From Fimenecus sp045631075 (GTDB taxonomy: Bacteria; Bacillota; Clostridia; Oscillospirales; Acutalibacteraceae), in NCBI GenBank assembly GCA_045631075.1, contig JAZQUC010000028.1, positions 1 through 9,107 of the forward strand: 9,107 nucleotides of DNA. The letters are read 5' to 3'. The first letter of the stretch is position 1; each line of letters starts with the position of its first letter. The position numbers were made by a program, and so were the translations under genes. Below are positions 1 to 6,012 of this stretch, piece after piece. Below the pieces are notes generated by a model, which ran no database searches, was not told where the DNA came from, and saw only the letters and a program-made list of their open reading frames with translations.

Positions 1-584
1 TTCCGTTCTTTACAACAAGAGAATATAATGACGGTAGTGGTAAAAAAGACCTTTTTGTTAAAAACGGAGCAAATGAATCCTTGTTTGCAACTGATGTGTA
101 TGGTGAGTACATTTATGCTGACAAAGATGTGATTGCATACCTTAAAGCAACAGAAACAGGATTTAACATTGTGAAAAAAGAAAATACAAAAGAAGAAAAG
201 ATTGTATTTTCTTTGTATGGCAATTTCAGTACAGATTATCTTTATCATAATGAATATATTCTCAACAAGAATGACGGTAACTTGTATAATGCAAAAAAAG
301 GTGAAGAAATCGCACTTGCAGGATATAAAATGTCAAATGCAGAAATGATGAGCATAAGTCCTGACGGTCGATATCTTGTTGTTCTTGGTACAGTTAACAG
401 TGTTGCTGATTATCAGGTGCACATTTTCGATTTGAAAAAGAATGATTATGCAAAATTTGAAGAATTGAATTTCTCACAGCACTATAATTTGTCTTTTGTT
501 GATGATACAAAAGCAATGTATGTGGTTGTTGACCCTAACGGGGGATATGAACAGGTTGTTTTTGATGTTTCAAAAGCTTTTTAA
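1..584 (+). CDS. Partial hypothetical protein, C-terminal part, beta-propeller-like repeats
   Basis: The reading frame is open from the first full codon (position 3) to TAA at 582-584, so the gene begins before the window. A TTG at 81 is an internal leucine, not a start. About 194 residues are visible. They are hydrophilic and rich in short beta-strand patterns, with an SISPDGRYLVV segment followed by HIFDLKK, the kind of repeat seen in WD40-, TolB- and lactonase-type propeller blades. Two further blade-like stretches (LFATDVYGEYIYAD and LSFVDDTKAMYVVVD) support repeated blades. There is no transmembrane segment in the visible part. In related Clostridia such proteins are often membrane-anchored or zinc-ribbon proteins whose N-terminus carries the identity, and that part is missing here. 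The gene ends in a good terminator and appears unrelated to the 5S gene that follows. The function is not recognised; the propeller assignment is inference. Confidence 0.8.
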   Translation, partial: PFFTTREYNDGSGKKDLFVKNGANESLFATDVYGEYIYADKDVIAYLKATETGFNIVKKENTKEEKIVFSLYGNFSTDYLYHNEYILNKNDGNLYNAKKGEEIALAGYKMSNAEMMSISPDGRYLVVLGTVNSVADYQVHIFDLKKNDYAKFEELNFSQHYNLSFVDDTKAMYVVVDPNGGYEQVVFDVSKAF

Positions 585-595
585 AGTGTAGATAT

Positions 596-636
596 ATCAG
601 GTAGGGTGTAAAAATCCTGCCTGATTATTATTTTAG
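596..636 (+). terminator. Rho-independent terminator of the upstream gene
   Basis: A 10-bp stem (596-605 with 616-625, one G-U pair) encloses a 10-nt loop and is followed by a T-rich tract (TTATTATTTT). It begins 11 nt after the stop codon at 582-584 and separates the first gene from the 5S rRNA unit. Confidence 0.8.
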
Positions 637-692
637 TTGTTAAAAATACACTTAAAATCGTTATTTTTCAACTAATCTTTTGTTCAAAACAT

Positions 693-717
693 AAAAAGTG
701 AAAAAAATTGAAAAAAA
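693..717 (+). promoter_or_regulatory. Phased A-tracts, UP-element-like
   Basis: Three A-tracts (693-697, 701-707, 711-717) have centres about 9-10 bp apart, close to one helical turn. They end just before the -35 box of the 5S promoter, at roughly -63 to -39 from the predicted start. This is the position and composition of an RNA polymerase alpha-subunit UP element and would also bend the DNA. Function is inferred. Confidence 0.5.
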
Positions 718-720
718 GTC

Positions 721-749
721 TTGCAATTTGGTATATGTTCTGTTAGAAT
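721..749 (+). promoter_or_regulatory. Sigma-A type promoter of the 5S rRNA gene
   Basis: A -35 box TTGCAA (721-726) and a -10 box TAGAAT (744-749) are separated by exactly 17 bp. Transcription is predicted to start near 756, about 28 nt before the mature 5S. A-tracts lie directly upstream. A leader hairpin (761-766 with 778-783, TCACGA/TCGTGA) fills the space to the 5S 5' end and may help processing. Confidence 0.7.
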
Positions 750-783
750 ATCTCTTGCGTTCACGAGATAAAGAGTTTCGTGA

Positions 784-898
<115 letters not shown>

Positions 899-905
899 AT
901 AAGCT

Positions 906-950
906 AAAGCGTCTGTCCAATAGGATGGGCGCTTTCTTCTTTATATTTTT
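906..950 (+). terminator. Rho-independent terminator of the 5S rRNA gene
   Basis: A 13-bp stem (906-918 with 923-935) contains several G-U pairs, which mark it as folding from the + strand. It closes a 4-nt AATA loop and is followed by a T-rich stretch (936-950). It starts 7 nt after the 5S 3' end. Confidence 0.85.
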
Positions 951-964
951 CTTTGATGTGGGTA

Positions 965-993
965 TTGTATAATATCCGCTTTTTTGTTATAAT
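965..993 (+). promoter_or_regulatory. Predicted promoter of the mreBCD-PBP2 operon
   Basis: A -35-like TTGTAT (965-970) and a perfect -10 TATAAT (988-993) are 17 bp apart. The start would be near 1000, giving a leader of about 55 nt before mreB. The site lies after the 5S terminator, so the operon is transcribed independently. A second TATAAT (968-973) overlaps the -35 box but lacks a convincing -35 of its own. Confidence 0.6.
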
Positions 994-1055
994 AAAATAG
1001 ATTATATTTGATTTTATTTCTTGTTATATAAATTTAGTATTTGGGAGATGTTGAA

Positions 1056-2045
1056 ATGTTATTTGCACAGGATATCGGTATTGACTTGGGTACTGCTAAC
1101 ACTATTGTATATCTTAAGGGAAAGGGTATTGTTCTTCGTGAACCATCAGTAGTCGCAGTAAATGAAAAAACAAATCCACCGTCAGTTGTTGCTGTCGGTA
1201 ACGAAGCAAAGGATATGATTGGTCGTACACCAGGCTCAATTACTGCTGTTAAGCCTTTAAAAGACGGTGTTATCATAAATTCTGAAATCACATCTGATAT
1301 GCTTAAGGAATTTATTAAAAAGGTAATTAACAAAACACCTTTTGTAAGAGCAAGGGTTCTTATCTGTGTTCCATCTGGCATTACCGAAGTTGAACGAAAG
1401 GCTGTTCACGATGCTGCTCGTGATGCAGGTGCAAAATATGCATCACTTATTCATAAGCCTTTGGCGGCAGCTATGGGTGTTGGTCTTCCTGTTACAGAAG
1501 CAGTGGGAAGCATGATTGTTGATATCGGTGGCGGTACAACTGAAGTTGCTGTTATTTCATACCGTGACATTGTTACTGCAAAATCAAGCCGTATTGCAGG
1601 TGATGATTTTGATGAAGCGATTATTGAATACATAAGAAAAAAACACAATGTTCTTATTGGTGAAAGAACTGCCGAGGAGCTTAAAATAAAAATTGGTTCA
1701 GCAATGAGCTATGATGGTGAAGGTGCTATGGATGTCCGTGGACGAAATCTTGTTGACGGACTTCCTAAAAATATTGAAGTAACATCAGAGGATGTTCGTG
1801 AAGCAATTTCTGAGCCTGTTGCACAGATTGTTGACGCTGTCCGTTCAACTCTTGAAAAAACACCACCTGAATTATTGTCTGATATTGTTGATAACGGAAT
1901 TATGCTCACAGGTGGCGGTGCATTACTTCGTGAATTGGACAAGCTTATAGAAAAAGAAACAAAAATCCCTGTTCATGTAGCACCATATCCTATGGATTGC
2001 GTTGCTGCGGGTATGGGTATGTGTCTTGAAAAGGGTAACATCTGA
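1056..2045 (+). CDS. mreB: MreB, actin-like cell-shape protein, atypical active site
   Basis: MreB forms membrane-bound, ATP-dependent filaments that guide the elongation machinery and lateral-wall synthesis in rods. At 329 aa the length is normal. The actin-fold signatures are clear: phosphate-1 motif IDLGTANT (residues 9-16), phosphate-2 motif VDIGGGTTEVAV (155-166) and adenosine motif MLTGGGALLRELD (283-295). The ATG at 1056 is chosen because a GGGAG site lies 8 nt upstream (1043-1047); an in-frame TTG at 1041 would overlap that site. Unusual: the stretch normally read LIEEP-AAAIG is LIHKPLAAAMG (131-141), so the Glu before Pro, aligned with the proposed catalytic Glu of E. coli (E143) and Caulobacter (E140) MreB, is Lys134. 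The C-terminal GxGKALE pattern is also altered to GMGMCLE. It is first in an operon with mreC (18-nt gap). Assignment to the MreB/Mbl family is certain; reduced ATP hydrolysis is inference. Confidence 0.97.
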   Translation: MLFAQDIGIDLGTANTIVYLKGKGIVLREPSVVAVNEKTNPPSVVAVGNEAKDMIGRTPGSITAVKPLKDGVIINSEITSDMLKEFIKKVINKTPFVRARVLICVPSGITEVERKAVHDAARDAGAKYASLIHKPLAAAMGVGLPVTEAVGSMIVDIGGGTTEVAVISYRDIVTAKSSRIAGDDFDEAIIEYIRKKHNVLIGERTAEELKIKIGSAMSYDGEGAMDVRGRNLVDGLPKNIEVTSEDVREAISEPVAQIVDAVRSTLEKTPPELLSDIVDNGIMLTGGGALLRELDKLIEKETKIPVHVAPYPMDCVAAGMGMCLEKGNI

Positions 2046-2063
2046 TTTTTTGGAGAGAACTAA

Positions 2064-2900
2064 ATGAACGATTTCTTTAAAAGTACAACCTTTAAAGTTC
2101 TGATAACTGTGGCTGTGGTGCTTCTCAGTCTGACGGTTCTTGCTACTGTTGTGTCAGGTTCAACATCACCACTTACAAACGCAGTCGGAATAATTACAAC
2201 ACCATTACAGGATGTTGCATCATATTTTTCTGCAAAGTTTGACAATTTCTCGGGTGGATTTATCTCATCAAGAGCTTATCAGGAACGAGTAGCAGAATTG
2301 GAACAGCAGGTGGCAGATTATCAGAGTCAGTTGGTTGACTATGAAAACACAAAGAAAAAACTTGAATCTTACGAAGAATTCCTTGAAGTAAAGGAAAAAC
2401 GACCTGATTACACATGGACTTATGCAACGGTAATCGGCAGAGATTCAGCAGACGTTTTTGGCTCGTTTACATTGGACAGAGGCTCTGCTGATGATGTTAA
2501 GGTGAATGATGCTGTAATTTCAGGTGAATACCTTATAGGTGTTGTTACTGAGGTAAATGCAACATCCTGCGTTGTCCGTTCGGTTTTTGACCCATCGGTA
2601 AATATTGCAGCATATGAAATAAGAACAGGTGAATTGGGCTATGTTTCAGCAACCTATGATTTATCTGTGGAAGAAAAATGTAAGCTTTCAGGACTTGATA
2701 CAAAAACTGCGATTTCAGAAGGTGGTATAGTCTGTTCGGCAGGTACAGGCGGTATCTTCCCTAAAGATTTAATTATCGGAACAGTAACTTCTGTTGAACA
2801 GAGTGAAACAGACTTGTCTTCTTATGCTATTGTTGAGCCTGTTGTTAATTCAAAGGAAATTCACGACTGCTTTATAATTACTGCTTACGAGGAAAAATAA
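2064..2900 (+). CDS. mreC: MreC, rod shape-determining protein
   Basis: MreC is a bitopic membrane protein whose extracellular part binds and activates the elongation PBP and links it to MreB and MreD. The 278-aa product has a short cytoplasmic N-terminus, one membrane helix (about 10-31), a coiled coil with heptad-like Glu/Gln/Leu spacing (about 72-110, AELEQQVADYQSQL), and then the extracellular beta domain. Family signatures are ATVIGRD (121-127), the SFTLDRGSADDV region (134-145), VFDPSVNIAAY (174-184) and GTGGIFPKDLIIGTV (227-241). The ATG has a GGAGAG site (2052-2057) 6 nt upstream. It follows mreB by 18 nt and precedes mreD by 5 nt, consistent with one transcript and coupled translation. 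The length matches the family, with no truncation. Confidence 0.95.
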   Translation: MNDFFKSTTFKVLITVAVVLLSLTVLATVVSGSTSPLTNAVGIITTPLQDVASYFSAKFDNFSGGFISSRAYQERVAELEQQVADYQSQLVDYENTKKKLESYEEFLEVKEKRPDYTWTYATVIGRDSADVFGSFTLDRGSADDVKVNDAVISGEYLIGVVTEVNATSCVVRSVFDPSVNIAAYEIRTGELGYVSATYDLSVEEKCKLSGLDTKTAISEGGIVCSAGTGGIFPKDLIIGTVTSVEQSETDLSSYAIVEPVVNSKEIHDCFIITAYEEK

Positions 2901-2905
2901 AGGCT

Positions 2906-3433
2906 ATGAATGTTCAGACAAAAATAAAAACAAAGCGATACCTTGTGTATGCTTTAATAATATTTCTGGCACACATTCTGCAGAATATAGTTTCCGTATT
3001 TCCTGAATCGGCATCAGTAAGACCGATTTTGCTTATCCCTGTGGCAGTTTGCATAGCAATGTTTGAGGGTGAGCTTGTTGGTGCAGTTGCAGGTGCTTTT
3101 GCAGGTGTATTGTGGGATACTGTTACGGTTACTGCTGATGGCTACAATGCTTTGTATCTTATGATTGCATGTGCAGTCTGTGGTGTGCTTCTGCGAATAT
3201 TTATGCGTAACAACATTATTACGTATTTCATTATGAATTCAAGTATTATGTTTATATATCTTGTTTCTTATGTGTTGTTTTTTATTACAGCAAGGGGAAT
3301 TGATGGTGCAGGACAGATTTTCTTAAGATATTATCTGCCTATGGGTATATACTCATTTATTCTTACGCCGTTGTGGTATTACCTTATAAGAGCGGTTTAC
3401 AGAAAATTCTCATTCGACTATACAGAATATTAA
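2906..3433 (+). CDS. mreD: MreD, rod shape-determining membrane protein
   Basis: MreD is a small polytopic membrane protein of the elongasome that works with MreC. The 175-aa product is almost entirely hydrophobic, with about five membrane segments (roughly 12-30, 38-56, 62-95, 102-125 and 138-160). It has the usual Gly-rich central stretch with an acidic residue (GELVGAVAGAFAGVLWDTV). The start ATG at 2906 lies 5 nt after the mreC stop. The nearest purine-rich site is either too close (AAGG at 2900-2903) or rather far (GAGG at 2889-2892, inside mreC), so translation is probably coupled to mreC. The sequence is weakly conserved, as usual for MreD, so position in the operon supports the call as much as the sequence does. 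Confidence 0.9.
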   Translation: MNVQTKIKTKRYLVYALIIFLAHILQNIVSVFPESASVRPILLIPVAVCIAMFEGELVGAVAGAFAGVLWDTVTVTADGYNALYLMIACAVCGVLLRIFMRNNIITYFIMNSSIMFIYLVSYVLFFITARGIDGAGQIFLRYYLPMGIYSFILTPLWYYLIRAVYRKFSFDYTEY

Positions 3434-3452
3434 AGAAAGGAAGGTGATAAAA

Positions 3453-5558
3453 ATGAAAAGTGCATATAGCTTTAAAATGCGTGCGACAGCATTTGTTGTT
3501 GCTGTTTTGTTTGTAATTTCATTATTTATTGCCGACCTTTTCAGAATTCAGGTTATTGACGCACAAGAATATGCGTCACAGAATATTTATTATTCATCAG
3601 CGAATACACAAATCGAAGCAATTCGTGGTCAGATTATTGACACTAACGGAAAACCACTTGTTTACAGTTCACAGTCAAATACTATTTATATTGACGGTTC
3701 GTATTTTCCAAAGGCATCTAAAAAACAGGAAAGAAACGAGATTATGCTTTCTCTTTTAAGACTTTTAAAGGAGAATGAGATAGAATATAATTTTGACGAT
3801 TTCATCACAATTGAAGATGGCGAAATCAAATATACAGAAAATATCGCAAGTGTACGCAAAAAGCTTTTTGCCAAGGATTATCTTAATCTTAATATGTACG
3901 CTACTGCTCAAAACTGCTTTGATGCGTTGTGTGATTATTATGAACTCAATGATTTGTCACAGGAAGATGCAATAATGCTTGCAACTGTTTATGTTGCAAT
4001 GACACGAGCAGACTTTTCGAAAAATAACCCATATACTCTTGCTGAAAATGTTCCAACTGAATTAGTTTCACTTATTAAGGAACAAAGCAGATTTTATACA
4101 GGTATTGAAGTTCGTATTGATACTAATCGTGAATATTATGATGGTGAAATTGCACCTCATATTATCGGATATTATGACTATATCAATGCTGAAGAATATT
4201 CTGCAAAAACAGAAGCATACAAGGAAGCACTTAACGACGAAAACCTTACTGAAGAAGAAAAAGAGTTGCTGAAGCTTCGTGCTTATGGTATGACGGATAA
4301 ATTGGGTAAATTCGGTATTGAAAGTGCATTTGAAGACGAACTTCGTGGTACTAACGGTGTTCTTACAACTGTTACAAACGGTGATGGTTCAAAGACAACG
4401 TCAGTTACAACTGCACCAGTCAACGGAAACAATGTCATTTTAACTATTGATGGTGACTTTCAGAAAAAAGTTCAGAAAATTCTGTCATCAAAAATCAACC
4501 TTACAAAAGAACAGGGCAAAATTGACACGGCAGGCAGCATTGTTGTTATGGATGTAAATGACTTTTCAGTTCTTGCCTGTGCATCTTATCCGTCATATAA
4601 TCTTGAAACATATAAAGAGAATATAGTTGAGCTTAACAAGGATAAATCTGCACCACTGTGGAACAGAGCTCTTCGAAGCACCTATGCTCCTGGTTCAACT
4701 GCAAAACCTGCTGTTGGTTTTGCAGGTCTTGAAGAAGGTCTTATGACAGCTGATTCTACAATATGGTGTGACCTTGTGTATGACTATTTCCCTGACTTGC
4801 CACTTAACTGTATCGGTGTTGGTAATCACGGAAACACATATATGAATCTTAACCGTGCGTTGACCTGTTCCTGCAATACTTATTTCTATGAGGTTGGCAG
4901 ACAGCTTGGAATATCAAAAATCAACGAGTATTTTACAATGTTCGGTTTGGGTCAAAAAACAGGCGTTGAGCTTACAGAAGCACAGGGCCAGGCAGCAAGT
5001 AAAGAAAACAGAGAAGCACAGGGTGGAATCTGGTATCCTGGTAATACTGTTCAGGCTGCTATCGGTCAGTCCGATAACCTTTTTACACCTATTCAGCTTT
5101 GTTCTTATGTTGCCACACTTGCCAATGGCGGTACAAGATATAAGGCTCATTTTGTAAAGAGTATCAAGTCATATGACTATTCCGAAACAATTTACGAAGC
5201 AGAGCCAGTTGTGCTTAATAAAGTAAATGGCTCACCAGCTTCTTTTGCAGCAGTAAGAGAAGGTATGATTTCGATGGCGAATTCCCTTGCAGCATTCAAG
5301 GGTACTGAATATAAGGTCGCATCAAAAACAGGTACTGCTCAGGCAAAGAAAAAGGTTGACGGAAAAGTTGTTTCATATACTAATGGCTTTATGATTTCTT
5401 ATGCTCCTGCAGTTAATCCACAGATTGCAGTTGTTATTGCGATTGAAAATGTGGATTCAGGCGGTCTTGGAAATTACGTCAGAGAAGTTTATGAAGCATA
5501 TTTCAGCAGTAATTCGGATGTAACAGCATCACAACAAAGCGGAGTAATATTGAATTAA
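3453..5558 (+). CDS. mrdA: Penicillin-binding protein 2 (class B, elongation transpeptidase)
   Basis: This D,D-transpeptidase crosslinks peptidoglycan during elongation, normally with the SEDS glycosyltransferase RodA. The 701-aa product has one N-terminal membrane helix (about 11-28), a dimerisation/pedestal domain opening with RGQIIDTNGKPL, and a C-terminal transpeptidase domain. All three catalytic motifs are intact: S415-T-A-K418 (acylated serine and its lysine, in YAPGSTAKP), S473-C-N475, and K625-T-G627 in ASKTGTAQ. The start is ATG 3453, because the GTG at 3444 lies inside the SD sequence (AAGGAAGGTGAT, 3436-3447) that serves this ATG. It is the last gene of the mre operon, 19 nt after mreD. 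RodA and the min genes, which often follow in Clostridia, are not here. Length and motifs are normal for PBP2; the symbol pbpA is also used. Confidence 0.95.
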   Translation: MKSAYSFKMRATAFVVAVLFVISLFIADLFRIQVIDAQEYASQNIYYSSANTQIEAIRGQIIDTNGKPLVYSSQSNTIYIDGSYFPKASKKQERNEIMLSLLRLLKENEIEYNFDDFITIEDGEIKYTENIASVRKKLFAKDYLNLNMYATAQNCFDALCDYYELNDLSQEDAIMLATVYVAMTRADFSKNNPYTLAENVPTELVSLIKEQSRFYTGIEVRIDTNREYYDGEIAPHIIGYYDYINAEEYSAKTEAYKEALNDENLTEEEKELLKLRAYGMTDKLGKFGIESAFEDELRGTNGVLTTVTNGDGSKTTSVTTAPVNGNNVILTIDGDFQKKVQKILSSKINLTKEQGKIDTAGSIVVMDVNDFSVLACASYPSYNLETYKENIVELNKDKSAPLWNRALRSTYAPGSTAKPAVGFAGLEEGLMTADSTIWCDLVYDYFPDLPLNCIGVGNHGNTYMNLNRALTCSCNTYFYEVGRQLGISKINEYFTMFGLGQKTGVELTEAQGQAASKENREAQGGIWYPGNTVQAAIGQSDNLFTPIQLCSYVATLANGGTRYKAHFVKSIKSYDYSETIYEAEPVVLNKVNGSPASFAAVREGMISMANSLAAFKGTEYKVASKTGTAQAKKKVDGKVVSYTNGFMISYAPAVNPQIAVVIAIENVDSGGLGNYVREVYEAYFSSNSDVTASQQSGVILN

Positions 5559-5559
5559 A

Positions 5560-5587
5560 TGCAAAATGCAAAGTGCAGAGTGCAATC
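5560..5587. repeat. Four tandem imperfect heptamers (TGCAAAA type)
   Basis: Directly after the PBP2 stop there are four consecutive 7-nt units: TGCAAAA, TGCAAAG, TGCAGAG and TGCAATC. They share the TGCA start. The unit length is constant and the array sits at the edge of the palindrome-rich island. It does not continue an open frame. Confidence 0.6.
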
Positions 5588-5595
5588 GCGTAGTG

Positions 5596-5613
5596 GCAGG
5601 CTTCCACGCCTGC
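5596..5613. repeat. GC-rich palindrome 1
   Basis: A perfect 6-bp inverted repeat GCAGGC/GCCTGC (5596-5601 with 5608-5613) has a 6-nt loop, TTCCAC. Its GC-richness stands out from the AT-rich surroundings. It looks like one unit of a dispersed REP-like palindrome; no T-tract follows, so it is not a standard terminator. Confidence 0.5.
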
Positions 5614-5655
5614 ATTGTCATTCTGAGAAGTGAAACGATGAAGAATTTCTGCTGT
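5613..5655. repeat. Candidate dispersed intergenic repeat (GTCATTCTGAG type)
   Basis: The stretch contains GTCATTCTGAG (5617-5627) and, after a short spacer, AAGAATTTCT (5641-5650), with ATTCT (5620-5624) and AGAAT (5642-5646) inverted. Sequences of the form GTCATTCTGAG...GAAGAATCT are widespread as intergenic repeats in many bacterial genomes, from general knowledge. Copy number in this genome cannot be seen from one window. Confidence 0.4.
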
Positions 5656-5683
5656 TTGATATATTACCTTGTATAGAATGTAG

Positions 5684-5716
5684 GGCGGGGGCTTGCTCCC
5701 GCCGTTGCTATTTTAT
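5684..5716 (+). terminator. GC-rich hairpin, probable terminator of the mre operon / palindrome 2
   Basis: An 8-bp stem (5684-5691 with 5696-5703, GGCGGG/CCCGCC at the base) closes a CTTG loop and is followed by a moderately T-rich stretch (TATTTTATT). It is the only strong terminator-like hairpin between PBP2 and the next gene. It could equally be a member of a dispersed palindromic repeat family doing terminator duty. Confidence 0.5.
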
Positions 5717-5746
5717 TAACAAATTATCATTGAAACTGAAAGAATA

Positions 5747-5755
5747 TGATATAAT
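5747..5755 (+). promoter_or_regulatory. Possible extended -10 promoter for the gene at 6013
   Basis: TGATATAAT is a perfect extended -10 (TGnTATAAT). A TTGAAA (5730-5735) lies only 14 bp upstream, which is short for a -35. If used, transcription would start near 5762 and leave a leader of about 250 nt. The assignment is tentative because AT-rich DNA yields such boxes by chance. Confidence 0.35.
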
Positions 5756-5820
5756 AAAATCATCAGTCATCAATATAAAACTTAATATTAGAAATATATT
5801 TGTTTATTATTAATAAATAT

Positions 5821-6008
5821 AAATCTCCTTATTTGTTCAAATAGTGGAAATGCCATTTCACTGTCACAAATTAAATTAAAAATTCGATTTATATAGTGTA
5901 AGGAAAAAATATCTTTACATTATTATTTGTGAAAAGGTGATTCCAATGGGTTTTGAATTGCACGATAATGTGTAAGTTGATTTTTAGATTATAATTATAA
6001 GGAGATTT
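5821..6008 (+). promoter_or_regulatory. Structured leader with an anti-Shine-Dalgarno sequence
   Basis: Positions 5821-5832 (starting AAATCTCC) are the exact 12-nt reverse complement of 5997-6008, which contains the AAGGAG site of the gene at 6013. Pairing would hide the ribosome site. In between are a small hairpin (5843-5851 with 5855-5862, one bulge), a 12-bp hairpin (5893-5904 with 5912-5923, two G-U pairs) and a 9-codon ORF with its own strong SD. The anti-SD (5826-5832) could also pair with 5898-5904, giving two exclusive states. No known riboswitch class is recognised; regulation is inference. Confidence 0.45.
5946..5975 (+). CDS. Possible 9-codon leader peptide
   Basis: The frame ATG-GGT-TTT-GAA-TTG-CAC-GAT-AAT-GTG-TAA encodes MGFELHDNV. 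Just upstream is a strong SD (AAAGGTGAT, 5933-5941), which matches the 16S rRNA tail better than the site of the next gene. It ends 37 nt before the ATG at 6013. It is too short for any homology, so the case rests on SD strength and placement inside a structured leader. It may be a leader peptide or a decoy ribosome site. Confidence 0.3.
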   Translation: MGFELHDNV

Positions 6009-6012
6009 TATT

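Noticed and set aside
1041..1055. TTG at 1041 as the mreB start
   Set aside because: It overlaps the GGGAG ribosome site that serves the ATG at 1056, and the extra residues MGDVE are not part of the usual MreB N-terminus.
1034..1381. Minus-strand ORF of 115 codons antisense to mreB, and similar ones at 1451-1942, 2060-2245, 4914-5150, 6541-7007 and 8721-9026
   Set aside because: They are shadows of well-supported plus-strand genes, without ribosome sites or recognisable protein features.
3444..3452. GTG at 3444 as the PBP2 start
   Set aside because: The GTG is part of the AAGGAAGGTGAT SD sequence for the ATG at 3453.
5560..5587. Heptamer array as a CRISPR or iteron origin
   Set aside because: The units are 7 nt and directly adjacent without spacers, there are no cas or rep genes, and only four imperfect copies exist.
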